Source of the DNA: Ridgeia piscesae
Taxonomy: Eukaryota > Annelida > Polychaeta > Sabellida > Siboglinidae
DNA: 64,000 bases
NCBI GenBank assembly: GCA_025642075.2
Contig: JAODUO010000067.1
Coordinates: 452,001-516,000 of the forward strand
Reading direction: 5' to 3'
The notes beneath the pieces are model-generated. The model worked only from the letters and a program-made list of their open reading frames with translations. It did no database searches and was not told where the DNA came from. Both the position numbers and the translations under genes were made by a program. Shown here piece by piece: positions 1 through 47,439 of this stretch. Each line of letters opens with the position of its first letter. The first letter of the stretch is position 1.

Positions 1-690
1 CACGACACGACAACACACAGACACGACACGACACGACACGACACGACACGACACGACACGACATGACAGAAATCAGATAACTCAGGACAATAATAACACA
101 AACTCATAGATATGGTTAAAAAAAGTAAAACTGTAAAACACGTCAACAAAGTCACATGACGTATACAATACAGAAAACGAACTACAATGGAAGACACCTG
201 ACAGGTAGGTCAGACCAGCCAGATGGACTCAAAGAAAACAATGTCACCTAACACAGACACATTTGGTTTTGCTCTGTGTCGGCTGAAGTCAACACACCTC
301 CCAACACACCTCCTTCCTGTGTAATCCTGTTCAACTTGGGGAACATATCAAAGAACACATATGTCGCAAGAATATTTGGGGGACATCTCAAGAAGTGAGG
401 GCATGTTATGGGAGATCCCAAATGGAAATTCAAAAAAATTACACCGTCACATTTAGACAGGAAATGCCCTGTCGTGTCAACACACTGCAGAGCGAAATAA
501 ATTGCTAGCATGGTGCCACCTGCTGAGTTGGCCATGTACTAAAGCACATTATCGCAAAGTTCCACATCACGGGTCAGTGGGGGATCGAACTGATAGTGAT
601 ATTAAATGATGTAAGTTATTGTGGAACATTTCGCAGGTCGATGAAATGACCCCTTATCCAAGGGGACATGTCAAAATTGAGAGGTCTCAC
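1..690. other. NALCN intron 11, window edge
   Basis: No exon is recognised here. Positions 1-65 are a CACGA pentanucleotide tract; the rest is unique non-coding sequence. An open frame at 248-535 (minus) does not resemble the expected channel pore segment. Confidence 0.6.
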
Positions 691-12822
<12,132 letters not shown>

Positions 12823-13519
12823 CTTGGTGGTCTCCCCAATGGACCGGGTCTCATGCAGCACTGGTCCCCTGCTTCGGTCCCATCAGTGTATTGGTCCCTT
12901 TAATTATACCTGATGTACTGATGTGCCTTGTAAGGTGGTTAGATTAATGCAAAATCTTGTACTGATTGGTTTGTTATACGGTCCCTTTACTGATGCAAAT
13001 CCTTGCATCAGATCCTTGGTTATATGGTCCCTTTATTGTCACAAAATGTTTGAATTGTTCCTTGCTATACAATTCTTATGAGTTGGTGTGGTCATGCCCT
13101 TGCTATGGGTCCTGTACATTTAATACCACCAGGTTCTGCAGTGGTCTCCTGTTGTGGTCCTGGTGATGTCACAAGGTCTTTTGTCGGTCCCCTCTCACTG
13201 GTCCGTCATCAAGTGTTAGGACACACTGAAGCAAAAGACAACACAAATCTGAAATGTAAACAGAGGTTGTTTACTCTAAAATGTAAACAGAGGTTGTTTA
13301 TTCTTGTGTGTCTAATGAGTAATATTAGACATCCCTGTGATTTGATGATTTTGTTTTAATATTTTTTTTGGGTACAAATGCTATCTTATTTAACACAGTA
13401 TATATCATGTTTTATTAGATACAGAGAAAGTCAATTTTTTATTCAATGTGTAATGTATTAACACATTTATGTAATAAATGTAGCATAACAAACAAACAAG
13501 CTGTTATTAACAGAACACA

Positions 13520-13630
13520 AATATAAAAACTCGTGGGGAACGCGATCTTTCACCGTATCTGCAGCAAAGGACTGGAATACACTTACAAACAATATCAGAG
13601 AACAATTGGGATCCTGTTAGTTTGAAAATG
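13520..13630 (+). mobile_element. LINE reverse-transcriptase C-terminal scrap
   Basis: Reads RGERSFTVSAAKDWNTLTNN and ends in a stop soon after. This is the characteristic C-terminal motif of non-LTR retrotransposon ORF2. Upstream sequence is out of frame, so it is a decayed fragment. Confidence 0.65.
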
Positions 13631-14680
13631 CACGGCTGACCTGAGAGTACCGAAATGAAAGAATATGCAAAAAAGGAACCCGTCGCAAAGAAATGTACGC
13701 AAGTCAAAGCAGGACGGATAAATATTATCACACATTGATATTATACTGTATATGAAAGAACATTACACAGCAAAAGTAAGATTGATGTTTTTTCCGAATA
13801 ATACTCAATAATTATTATGTACTAGCAATAATAATGTATTTCTCAACATAAGAAAACTCGTCAGATTACAGGTCGCATCACAGACAGACAGACGATTCAG
13901 CCCATGCAGCTCGCCGCCACCCGTTGCAGATACAGTTGATTCAGCCCTAGCACAAGTAGGCCAAACTTCAACGACTGCAGAAACGGACATTGGCACAATA
14001 GGCCGAATGTGTTTTGGGCCGAATCATCCGACTCCCAAAGTGCTCCGAATCGAATCGGTGATCCAACGTTTCGTAACAACAAAGCATTTGTAACAACAAC
14101 GCACACCCGTTTTCAATACTACAACAATTAATCACGTCAGCCGTGCGTTTTCAATCTAACACTATCCCAAGTTTTCAGAGTTACTAAACCCTGCAAGGAA
14201 GGTAAATATATGCAACGTACCGAGTATAAACAATCTACTTTCACTTGTCTTCTCCACAGACATCGTCGAGCTGTCAGTGTCACTAGTACCAGCAGCAGCA
14301 AGTTGGAATGGAAGAACGAATAAAACGGCGCCGCTGCTATCCAACACAAACGTTCTAGCTGTTCATGTCATATTATCAATGCGGTTTGACAGTAAGCACA
14401 GTTCATGCGGTGCTGGTGGTATGTTGTTTTCTAAATGTCTTCCGAGAATTCCGCGAAATCCTCGTAAACCGCCATAGTCAACATAGCGCAAGTGCCCGGA
14501 TGTCTCATCAGCCGAACAGATCAGTTTATTTGCAGCGCAGCTGAGCAATTACACGTAATGGCGGCATTTATTCGCGTAGCAGCTGTGGAAAGGTCATAAG
14601 CAGCTTTTTGGCTGTAGTACCAGTTCAAGAATTGCTTGGCGCTCATACCTTCTAATAGTTAATAAATAAGGTTATATGAG
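13631..14680. other. Intergenic region, no gene recognised
   Basis: Upstream of the NALCN start. The 13860-14560 stretch has more CpG than its surroundings, so it could hold the NALCN 5' untranslated exon or promoter, but nothing specific supports that. Confidence 0.4.
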
Positions 14681-14689
14681 GATGGGATG

Positions 14690-15010
14690 AATCATGCACC
14701 GTCCAGCTAACAGAACCACCGTCAGCCAACCATAATATGGTTGGCTAACGGTTGGCATATTATGCCAACCGTTACCTGAAACGTTAGATCGACTACGTGA
14801 CGATGGCAATTTATGTTGGCCCAACGGAACTTTGCTTTTTGGCAGCCTAGCAGCATTACATTTGACCAACGTCATAAGCATTCCTAGTGTCAACGCTACT
14901 CCAACTATTATTAATATCCAACAATCCCCAACCCACAACTAACGTTGCTCCAACTATGCCAACCAGACATCTTTTTAAACCAACGCTTGTCCAAACCGTT
15001 TGACAATGTT
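14690..15010. repeat. CCAAC/GTTGG palindrome-rich element
   Basis: Contains long inverted repeats, for example AACGGTTGGCATA facing TATGCCAACCGTT at 14747-14773, and CCAACCATAATATGGTTGG at 14727-14745. The same CCAACGTTGG vocabulary recurs at 23340-23800 and 26050-26345, suggesting one repeat family. Confidence 0.7.
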
Positions 15011-15074
15011 ACCAAAAAAATAGCCAGTTTGGCTCACCCATTTGCAATATTTCTCAACTTTCAAAACTGACATA

Positions 15075-15302
<228 letters not shown>

Positions 15303-15303
15303 T

Positions 15304-15620
15304 GGGGGGTGGCTCAAGGGTAGAACGCACGCGACTAAGAAATCTCGAATCCTGTGCTGCATTCAGAAATCTTGGGCATGTTTTTCACTCTACATTGTTT
15401 TATAATTGTTCCTGTTCACTCATATGTATGAAGGAATAGCTTGCTATAAACAGTGGTGGATATTCGTTCGAGCAGCATCCGCGCATTAATTGCAGCGTGG
15501 CTGGGTGCTTCCCACAAAAGTTGAAGTGGTGTTTGATCACACGGGTCTGTCAAGGAAGTAAAGTGTTGAGCGCTTTTAGCAGGCCTGAGGACTGGATACT
15601 GCGCCATGAAGGTACTTACC
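15304..15620 (+). mobile_element. tRNA-derived SINE, uninterrupted copy
   Basis: Starts with TGGCTCAAGGG (A-box-like, 15310), has a weakened B box (TCTCGAATCC), and ends GGCCTGAGGACTGGATACTG near 15600. Its body matches the two halves of the SINE at 2846-4235 in order, which defines the element at about 315 bases. Confidence 0.75.
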
Positions 15621-15794
15621 TTGTTTATTTACTTTTATGTAAAACTATTATTACACGGAGCAAGCTATATTGAAATATTGTAATTGTTAAAAAAATGATA
15701 ATAACTATTGCCCAAATATAAGAACATACCATTTAGAGGTATGATTTAATGAGCACCGACCGCGGTATATTGTAAACATTATTTTCTGCAAACT

Positions 15795-17492
15795 TGGATA
15801 GTTCTTTGACCACTTGGCGCCTGTCATCTGCTTTATACCTCGGCACGAAACTAAGTGGTAGCACTCGCACAGGTCTGTCAACGCAATCGGGTGTAGTATC
15901 GTGCTCTGGTGAAATATCGGTGGTTTCGACGGTAATGGCGTCCGGCCATTGTCAAGACATCGTGCGATGTGTTGGACAGAGCTCTGTGAACCGATGCTTC
16001 AGCCCAATTTCGATCTCCTGCGACGTAACGACTTATAAACGTTTCGCTTACATTTAAATGTTGTACTGGAGTGGACTGAGTTCAATACTAATCGGAACTT
16101 CTTGTCACTGACCGCCGGATTGCTTCTCCGATACTTGGAGGACCACCCGGTTTAAACTGGTTGTGTGTTATTGGCAGCAGGGTTTTTAGTACATCTGCCA
16201 AACAGACACTATGCGGGACTGGCTGTCATTCCTTCGGACGGAGTGCTACGAATGTCCAGAAGATGGGATTTTCCCAAGCGGCCTTGCATTTTCTCAGCAT
16301 GCAACCGCTTAGCGATTTTTACCGCCGCTTTTTGCACCATTGGCTTGGCTGTCGCCTGGACTACTTGTCTCGTGCACAAACTGCTAGTTAATTCTGTGTG
16401 AATTTTCTGAAAATAGCCGAAGATGATCTGTTGTCGCTGACAAGTGTGCGTGTGCCAACTGAAATTGTTCTTCAGTTTTCCTACTACTGTTTCGGAAGTT
16501 GTGTCTGGAAGGTAGTCTATCTCGAACAAACGGCTTTGGTGATATGTTGTTACCACATAGTCCCTTCCACACCACGAGAACAATCTTACCCTACTTTCTT
16601 CCATGGTGGGTTTGGGGTCTCCGTCATGACCATCGACTCTGCTGGTGGCTTGTCAGCGTAGGTTGCACACCGCCACATGTCTCTACGTGGTGACGGGTGT
16701 TTGTAGACATCTGAGGCCAATAAATCGGATCTTGTAACATCCTCAAAGATGAGTTGATGTCCATGTGGTCTTCATGTACTTTCTCTTTCGTGCTTTCCAT
16801 AATGAAGTCGTTCTCCGCGAAATATGCCACCATCGTCACGTCGTCGCAGTAGCTGAAATAGGGTACCAGACGGTCTGACATGCGTCTTCTGTCATTTGGC
16901 CATCTTTCTATGATGTCTGCACCCAGTTCTTGTCGGACAGGGTCCATTAATATAGCACCACTGGGCGTTCAGGACTGAACGCTGTGACTACGTCATCCGT
17001 TACCGGGTCGTTTATGGGTGCTCGAGACAGCATTGAAGACCGTTTCCAGATTGTGTACGTCAGCTGGTATATGGGACTCTTGTGATTTCAGCAGCATGTC
17101 TTATAGCCGTTTCGGAGTTTTTCCTAGTGGCTTCGCTTGAATCGTAACTAGCGGTTTATGACCAGTCACGTACAGTGATATCTCAACTGTATATACAGTG
17201 GTGAAACTTGCTCAAACCACACAACCCGCTCAGCATTTCTATCTCAAGCTGGGCGTAATGGCGTTCAGCAGAAGACAGAGATCGACTACCAACTAGCGTA
17301 TGCTATTGGGTTGCCTTCTTGTAGCAGATCCGATCCCAGTCCGTACTCACTCGCATTATTACCCAGCACTAACCTTGTCCGGGTTGTAAAACGCAAATAG
17401 GAAGGGCCTATGACTGTATCACCTTGACTGCACCAAAGGACGTTTGCTGAGACTGAAGCCACACGTAGGACATACAATAAAAGGAACACCAC
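15795..17492 (-). mobile_element. Decayed Gypsy-type LTR retrotransposon (RNase H to integrase)
   Basis: Minus-strand frames, broken by shifts and stops, read in order: an RNase H start (LVLGNNASEYGLGSDLLQEG, then NPIAYAS, 17292-17400), the integrase zinc-binding region (YWPQMSTNTRHHVETCGG, about 16670-16720), the integrase core (LFSWCGRDYVVTTY, then LPDTTSETVVGKL, about 16480-16590) and the later core segment (TPSEGMTASPA, about 16210). Downstream sequence to about 15800 resembles the C-terminal linker. No LTRs or intact frame were found; this is an inactive relic. Confidence 0.85.
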
Positions 17493-17944
17493 TTTGCAAA
17501 ATTAGTTACTACAGTTCTAAACACTTGGTCAGAACAGAATAGATCAACGATACATGTGCTGTTGCTATATTTAAATATAATCATATTAACTGACTATTGC
17601 TATGATGATCACCTATGTAAAGTATGAATAAAACAGAAGATATCACCAAGTCCTGATGAATGTTTATAGTGAATTCGACACAGCACCATCATATTGCACT
17701 TCTTGCCTACGTTCAGTTAAAAGCTTATTTACCCACACACTTTTATGTGGCCAATGATGTTTGTAATTGTTATACACTTTTATCTGTCTGAGAGCCCAGG
17801 ACAAATAATAATTGTATTACTGTTCTTGAATATATTGCCTTACATCCACATTTATATAAATGCACTCCATGTCTATAATGCATAAATCATGTATTGACGT
17901 ATAGATAGACATAGACGAAAGTTGGAACGTTTTAGACGCCCAAA

Positions 17945-18425
17945 CGTTTGCATGCTGCTGTTTTACTGGCGGACGGCACAACCGTATTCATGTCTGTCCC
18001 AAAGGTTTGCATGCTGCTGTTTTACTGGCGGACGGCACAACCGTATTCATGTCTGTCCCAAACGTTTGCATGCTGCTGTTTTACTGGCGGACGGCACAAC
18101 CGTATTCATGTCTGTCCCAAAGGTTTGCATGCTGCTGTTTTACTGGCGGACGGCACAACCGTATTCATGTCTGTCCCAAACGTTTGCATGCTGCTGTTTT
18201 ACTGGCGGACGGCACAACCGTATTCATGTCTGTCCCAAAGGTTTGCATGCTGCTGTTTTACTGGCGGACGGCACAACCGTATTCATGTCTGTCCCAAAGG
18301 TTTGCATGCTGCTGTTTTACTGGCGGACGGCACAACCGTATTCATGTCTGTCCCAAAGGTTTGCATGCTGCTGTTTTACTGGGGGACGGCACAACCGTAT
18401 TCATGTCTGTCCCAAAGGTCTGCAA
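17945..18425. repeat. 59-bp minisatellite, 8 copies
   Basis: Nearly identical units containing TTTGCATGCTGCTGTTTTAC and CGGACGGCACAACCGTATTC. The junction base alternates AAACG / AAAGG over the first copies, then settles on AAAGG. The unit length is not a multiple of 3 and all three plus frames are open, giving spurious long frames. Confidence 0.97.
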
Positions 18426-18429
18426 TGTT

Positions 18430-20845
18430 TACAACCACCTTATCCCCCTCCCCGTGTTTCCTGACGCCTTTATCTATAGGTGCATTCTCTGGGCACATTT
18501 CCGCTCCCCTGTCAGCGTTATTTCACATTTACTGTGGGGGGAGTACGACCATTTGTTTGCACCCACCGAAAATCCGCGGGTGGGGCAACCGCCACCCTTG
18601 CCCCCTGTTCCTGCAACTATGACGCCGGGTACAGCTGGTCACTGAATTCGAGGCTCGAATACTACACGGCTTTCAGTAGAGTAATCGTTTATGATGTCGT
18701 CTTCTTGAGATACCGCTTTCTTGGTCTTGTTTCCAGCTTGTAGGTTCATTGACTTGTTGGTCTAGTCTAAAACATTTTGAGCGATCCCGATGATTGGAAG
18801 TGCGCTATAAAAATGTTTACTAACCTTTGGCGTGGATGAATGGCTTGTATTTTGTTAACGACAATTTCTTTCCCTTTAGGTTATCTGTATTACAAAACTG
18901 TTTGACACAAAGCTATAGATATCATAATATATGGGCTATCATTATACACAATTACCCAGGTTGTAACTGGACATTCCTGAAGTCACAGTGATGAAAAATC
19001 TCATTCAAGACAATACTGTATGCATAACAACCGACGCATGCTAGAAACAGATAGGACAGACCACCTTTCAAAAAAAGTGCGTTATCCAACAAAGTTCAAC
19101 CTCACGCAGTGTATACAACATGATTGAATGAATGGAATAGTTTCACTGCGTGTCCATTCCACTGTCAGCTCGTGACCCATCCTTGCCCAGTGGGTGTCTC
19201 TGCTGCCGATTGTGTCAGTACCAACCAGCAGTTACACTGACTGATGGCTTTGCAAAATACATACTTTAAACACAGCCAATAAAATTGCTCTCTAGATCAG
19301 TGAGCAATTTTTGGTCGGTCAGGTTGCCTTAACGTAAACCTATTTCACCTAATCGTGGCTAGTGTGACATTCAACGTTTAAGATGCGAACTGGTCCACTT
19401 TATTGGCATTCCCACCAGTCATGTACATCCGGTCATCAAATTCATCCTCGCTAGCCAGGGACCGTTTGCTGTCCTAGTGTTACAGTACCCCTGGCTGATC
19501 GCGTCCGAATATTTCGGGAATGACCAAGACAAATCACAGCAATTGACTTAGCCAGTCGGTATTGTGGGAACAGCGCAAATACATGTCCCGAAATAAGATT
19601 TTGTAAAGGATCGATGCGCCAGAGCGAGAGATAAGGCTGATACTGCTGTAGTCATCCGCAGCGACCCCTGGCGCGCACAAGGATGTTCAAATTGGGAAAT
19701 GGATGTTTGCGCTGTTCTTATGACTGACGCAGTCGCGACTAGCGAAACAAATTATTAATTTGATTCAGCCGGCACACGCACTTCGCCTAGGGGATCTGGT
19801 AGGGATAGTTTTGCAGGCCAAACAGCTTTGGCTTGCGAGGATATCGTGCCCGGAAGTGACGCGTATTCTTTTACGTAATTAAGTGACTACGAGATGATTG
19901 TAATGCACGGGCGTTGTAAGAAGACCAAACGGCGCACCCATGTTTATCCTATACATAGGGGTTATTCTGCTCACCCGACTATGTCAACAAGGTTTGTAGT
20001 AACAATATTAGTATATTTTTATGTAATAATAATATAGGGTGCAGACATTTGCTGCGATATTATGCATAACAAGTCTGCCTTTTTAGAAATGTGGACTCAA
20101 TATTATAGGCTTTATTTCCAAAATCACGTGAAGCAAAATGCAATGCACGATGTTAGGTACTTTACTTTTCACCTCATATAATTTTTTTTTAAATTTTATT
20201 TCAAAATAAAACGGCGCTAAATAGGAACACTGACATTTTCGTTCCAGTCGTGGAGAGCCAGATAGTGCGGGCCGGTGTGACATTTACTTTCTTCCGGGCG
20301 TTAGCTACTGCCCGGCTGACATTTCTGCGCATGCCTGAATCATTTGTTGTTTACGCTACCCGCCGAATCGCTTTTAAATACATCTTTCGTAAAAAGACGT
20401 AGAAAAAGTTTAAGCAAAGCTAATTTTCTAAAATTGACATCAGCCAACCAGGTTTCTGAGATATTTTTGTTAGCAGACGCAGATCACGTAACTTCAATTC
20501 GCCATAATCCGTGATGAGAATGTAAACAAGGGTAATATTAAATTTATCGTATGTCACCTTGCTCAGTTTTATCACAGAATTATGAACCATGGTGGCAATC
20601 TTGTTAAATGTCTATTTGGACTTCGAGACAATGACACAGCGTTTATTTAAAAGGTTCGTGATCCCGGAAGTCAAATGCAATATTTTTCGTTAACTTCGCC
20701 TAGGGCTATACTGTTAATATGACGCAAATCAAAATTACAGGGTTACTGAACAAAACTTTGAGTCTTTGTTAGGGCCCGTCAATGCCACACTACACGAGCC
20801 TACGTCAATTGCAATGAAACGGAAGTGTTTTATTCTTCTACGAAG
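18430..20845. other. Intergenic region upstream of the Ig-domain gene
   Basis: No gene or known element is recognised. It may contain the 5' exon(s) of the Ig-domain gene, since a signal-peptide exon is still missing, but none could be identified with confidence. Confidence 0.4.
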
Positions 20846-42307
<21,462 letters not shown>

Positions 42308-42397
42308 TTACGATTGTGATCTATCAGTTAAAACGTGCTGGTTTAAATCGAAATGATTTCGTAAGAATATGTTATATTACATATGTCATCATCATAA

Positions 42398-43544
42398 TCA
42401 TTGTGCAGCCTTAGCGTCCCGTGGTTGGACGAAGGCTTCAGCGTGCTGCTTCCACATTGCGTAGGTACCCTTCCAGTAGTCGTCTAGTTCGTCTCTCCAA
42501 CGTTTCGCCGGTCTTCCTCTAGGTCTTTTTCTTTCATAGGGTTTCCAGGTGGTGATACGCAGTGTCCATCGGTTATCTCGTATCCTGCTGACGTGCCCTA
42601 CCCAGGTCCACTTCCGTCTTCTGACTTGTTCAATCACGTCTGTGACCTTGGTCTTTTCTCTTACCCAGATGTTTGTTTTTCTGTCCCGGTATGTGATGCT
42701 TAACATACTCCGTTCCATCTTCGTTTGTGCGGCTGCTAGCTCGTTCTTTGCATGGGTAGTGGGTGCCCATGTTTCCGCGCCGTATGTCATTGCTGGAAGT
42801 ACGCACGTGTTGTCTTCAAGCATGTTCCAATGTTATCTTTGAAGATGTCGCGGTGCTTGGCGAATGCTGTCCATCCGGCCGTGGTTTTTCTGTGAACCTC
42901 CTTGTCTTGGTTTTGTCTCAGGTCCTGTATCTCTGTCCCAGGTAGATGTAGCTTTCAATGTTCTCGATCTGAATGTTGTTGATATATATTGGTGTGTCGG
43001 TTTCCATCATCACCTTTTGTCTTTGTTCATTTACAGACCCTGATTGTCACTTTCAGCAGCTAATTCCTGTAGAATTCATTGTAGCTCATGTGGTGTATTA
43101 CCGTACAATCGTGCTGTCCACCCTCCTATGCGGAGCCGAGGCCTGGACAATGTACAGACGACAGGTGAAAAAGCTGCATGCCTTCATGATGCGACATCTG
43201 CGTTCGATCATGAGGATAACCTAGATGGACAAAGTAACAGACAAGGACATACTCGAACGGACAGGGCTGCCATCTATTGAAGATCTTCTGATCAGAAAGA
43301 ATCTCCGGTGGACTGGACACCTCATGAGGATGTTACCAGACAGGCTACCATAGCAGATTCTCTACTGTCAACTGTCTTCTAGTCACAGAAAGAGAGGATT
43401 CCCTCGTCTCCGGTTCAAGAGAAACCACCAAGATAAACCTGAAGCTGAGAGACATAAGGACCGACTCATGGACATCACTCTCACAGCAGAGAGATAAATG
43501 GAGAGCAACAGGCAAGTGACGGAAGCAGTCTTTGTCGCATAGCA

Positions 43545-43575
<31 letters not shown>

Positions 43576-44115
43576 GTGTATTAGCGCATATGAGTATGTC
43601 GTCAGCGAAGCGAAGATGACTAAGATATTCGCCATCTATCTTCAAGCCTCTGATTTCCCAAGTCAGTAGTCGGAATATACTTTTGAGTGCTGTCGTTTAC
43701 AGCTTGGGCGATATGGTATCTTCCTGTCGTACTCCTCTCCTGGTGTTAATCTTGTTGCTTTCTTTGTGTAGGTTGACTGTGGTGTAGAGGAGTTCGATGT
43801 ACACATCTTCTATCCATTGTTCTTGAAGCGAGGTCAATACTACTTGAGTTTCCAATGAGTCGAAGGCTTTCTCGTAGTCGACGAATGCGATGCCGAGTGG
43901 GATATTATGTTATCTGAACTTCTCCTTCAGTTGGTTTACGACGTGGATGTGGTGTGTCGTTGAGTATCTGCTTCTGAATCCAGCTTGCTCTCGTGGCAGG
44001 TTTTCGTCGAGTGTCTTCTCTAGCCTTTTCGTTAGTACTTTCGTGAGTACTTTATAGATTTTTGATAGTAGACATATCGGTCTGTAATTCTTGAGGTCTA
44101 TTTCCCTTCTTGAAG
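42398..44115 (-). mobile_element. LINE reverse transcriptase relic (host of a nested insertion)
   Basis: Minus-strand frames, with a few stops and shifts, read: PREQAGFRSRYSTTHHIHVV, IAFVDYEKAFDS, GVRQEDTISPKL, LSHLRFADDILICANTQ, then, after the insertion at 43101-43575, HELQ, ILQELAAESDNQGL, ESYIYLGQRYR, VLPAMTYGAETWAP and KRPRGRPAKRWRDEL. This is the fingers-palm-thumb and C-terminal region of an endonuclease/RT LINE; the catalytic FADD is present. The 3' end is GCTGCACAATGATTATGATG, like the element at 56180-57405. Confidence 0.88.
43101..43575 (+). mobile_element. 5'-truncated LINE fragment inserted in another LINE
   Basis: Plus strand: LCGAEAWTMYRRQVKKLHAF, MRHLRSIMRIT, MDKVTDKDILERTGLPSIED, RWTGHLMRMLPDRLP, then a C-terminal region with stops, and a GAT trinucleotide 3' tail (43547-43574). 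Flanked by direct repeats GTGTATTA at 43093-43100 and 43576-43583, an apparent 8-bp target duplication. A different LINE family from its host. Confidence 0.88.
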
Positions 44116-44407
44116 ATTATTATCATGTTAACGTTCTTCCACGTTGTGGGTATTCGTTTCTCATATAATCTCTTGGTTGTATTTCGTGATGTGCTCTCTT
44201 GCTTTCTTTTAAATGGTCTTGCATATTTCTGAGTACTCTATTCGTTGTTTATTGTCGACGTTTCCCGCCATTTCTCATCGTTTCATCATCAGGGCTCGTA
44301 TTGGTGATAATATCCGCGATTTATGTGGCTTGATAATTATCTTAGCTACTCTTGACACGCTATGTTGGATTATGTCTGTGATGGTTTCGCTCATGGTTGT
44401 CGTCTAG

Positions 44408-44418
44408 TTACATATATA

Positions 44419-44488
<70 letters not shown>

Positions 44489-44490
44489 AC
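44408..44490. repeat. (TA)n microsatellite with inverted flanks
   Basis: AGTTACATATATATA at the left and TATATATATGTAACT at the right make the whole block a perfect-ended palindrome. Confidence 0.95.
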
Positions 44491-45026
44491 TATCCCGGTT
44501 GTTGAATATACCTGTCCATTATGGGATGTGAATCTGTCAAACTACCTATCGGACAACGTCGACATATCTCAAAAGATGTCTCAAAGCTATATCTCGCTTT
44601 ATTTCGTACGAGAACATTCTACACGTGGTAAATATATCATCGCTACACGCTGCCACCAAATATCCGGAATACGCCATATACACTAAGATCATTCAACGAA
44701 TTAACCTCCTAATGGCGAACACAAATCGCTATAAAACAAATTTATTTCTATGGTGTTTAATACTCTGGTGTCAGAACACTTACCTTTTGTCTATTTTTAT
44801 GTTTATTTAATTAATTAATTTCACTGTTTAAGTAACTGAATTTATGTTATAATATTTAAAAGATGTTGTTTTAATGAAAGAGAGCAATGTTTCTGTATGG
44901 CTTTATGGATTTTATTGAATGATTGTACAATCCAACTGAAACGTTGCAATACTAAATTGATTCAGGTATCTTACTACAATAATAATTACAACATCACATA
45001 ATAAATATCACATCAACAACAACTGC

Positions 45027-45057
<31 letters not shown>

Positions 45058-47393
45058 TCGACAACGGTAGCAACCAGCACCAGCCGAAGTAATAGCCTGC
45101 ATGCCGTTTAGCTGTAATATTAAAGGAAAACCAACGACCATTGCTCACTACTTTAACTAACACGTGGAAATGCAGCTGTTTGTAATAGTTTGTGGAGAAT
45201 CAATTCAACACAAACCTAATGAAAGTAATACGATTTAAGCATACTGCAGACAGAATCGAGTAATTTAAGAAATACATTAACTGAAAAACAGAAATATTTA
45301 TAATAACGTGACATTATGTAGTGGTGTAATCACATCCCCTCATTTACCTTCATGAGAATGTATTTCAACTGCAGGGATGTTAGAAACATATTTTACAATA
45401 CGACGGTTTCCCATTTTAATTTCATGCTGGTTTAATATTTCGAAATGATTAGATAATGTTTAATTACATATAAATGAACAGATTAGGAATATGACACACC
45501 TTTTTAAAGCGAGGTTGCCAGCTTCTACGTTTTACTTTTTCATTTAGTATTACGTTCTTATGACTACAACATGCATGTTAAAGGTTTACTGCCTGCCAAG
45601 TTGTGTTTTAGTTACTTTACAAGGAACAATGTTCGCAATTTGCAAACGTCCGCCCCTAACACGTTCAAATGGTAAAAAAACATCCAGTTTCAAAACAAAG
45701 TTGATTGACAATAATGTCTAGGCGAGCAGCGCTAACGCGCGTACTCTTTGAAGTTTCACTTTCCCACGTTCTAGACAGCAGACCCCCGTTACAAATCACT
45801 GCACGGCAAATTCTGGTTAATGCTGCCTTCTAATGTATTAGTTAGTTTAGTAAACTCGGAACAATTTCGCAATTTAAAAATTCCGCCTGCAACATGTTCA
45901 AATTGTAAACAAAACAACCAGTTTCAAAACAAAATTGATTGGCAATGATAGAGTTAACCGCAATACCATTTCATGTTTCACTTTGCCACATTCTATACAG
46001 CAGACTTCCCGTTAACAATTACTGCTCAGCTAATTCTGGGCCGAGGAGCCGGCACTCTCGCGTTAAGGATCAAAATTTATTTTAAAGAGCCAAATGGGTT
46101 TTAACTTTTAAGAGCTCTTTTAATTGCATGTTATTTCCAAAATGCAATCGAGTTGACTCTGTGTTTTAGGCCGCCTAGATTTGTGTTCTATAACCAGGAA
46201 GGGGGGGGGGGTTTGACAGTTTTGTGATTTGTTACTCGGTGAGTAAAGTGAGAAGTAAAACACAGACTTGTGTGCTCTAGGTACTCCAAGACCTAGCATT
46301 ATCCCCGGAGTTCCGGGGCCTGATGCTATCCCAGGATCTGCTCGACCAAGCATTACCGGATGGTGATGACGTGTCGAAGGAGAACGACTAGTGCCACACG
46401 GTCGACCTAAGCACAAAACGAAACCGAAACTATACACGAACAGAAAGTGTAACCCAAAACGGAGGTGACCACGATAATTGGACGCAATTGAGATTGATGC
46501 TGAGTCATGCTAATGTTTTGTTTGCTTGTAATATTAAGACATAACGGCAGTGCGCTCATGTGTGCGTGATGTTCATATAGCGTGGGAACGAATTGCGTCA
46601 CGATGATGCTTAACACTGAAGCCGCTCCTTCCGGACCATCTGGCAATTGAATATCACGGCAACATCTCGGTGTTGTCATGCAAGATAACTGTTTCATTCT
46701 TTCCTGAACACATAGTATCTCTACAAATACTGTGAGTATGCCGAACTATACACACGTGGATGTAAGACTTTGTTGGGACGTTGAGTACACGGGGCACCAT
46801 CGTCAAAACACCGCTGTTAACGAGAGTTGTTCGCTAGGTACTGCGCCAATCACCCGAAAGATTGTTTACTTACCTGCAGCCATTTCGGCATTTGGTACAC
46901 AACTGCGATGACGTTCTCGGCTGACTGCGTTGTTAAGAAACTCCCGTGAATAGTATATTAATACTCACATCAGTTAAACCATTGTGTGATTAATTTTCTC
47001 ATCAAGCGAATGTACACGTGCCAATCTTTCTCGGATTCTCAACCGACGCAAACTATTGTGTCAGTTACAATAAAATACGTAATCACAACATTTTACGCTT
47101 TAATTCCGTGAAATCAGTTGTATTCGGTTTCCATAGTTATACACAATTACATAATACGGTATATCATATGCGATTTCCAAAAGTAGTCTATGCATAGTTT
47201 AGTGAATATGCAAATTGTCTGGCGCTGCTTATTTCAAGACTGAAGTATTTCAAACACGTTCAGAAGGACCGACAGACCAACTGATATACAAACACGCATG
47301 GTGACGGAAGGAACTGTATAATTTTGAGAGATGATATGCGACTAAATTTAAAGAAGTATAGTAGCTACTTTGCAGAGAGGAATGTCTCGTGTA

Positions 47394-47439
<46 letters not shown>

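Noticed and set aside
248..535. 95-codon minus frame in the place where the next NALCN exon is expected
   Set aside because: It does not contain the repeat II pore (a QEGW-type motif) and has no matching splice context; one short resemblance (AIYF) is too little.
14162..14347. Possible 5' coding exon of NALCN (donor CTCG|GTACGT on minus)
   Set aside because: Its phase does not fit the exon at 12822, and the NALCN start aligns well without it; it could at most be untranslated.
15794..16401. Plus-strand frames over the Gypsy relic
   Set aside because: Shadows of the minus-strand integrase region, which has clear family motifs.
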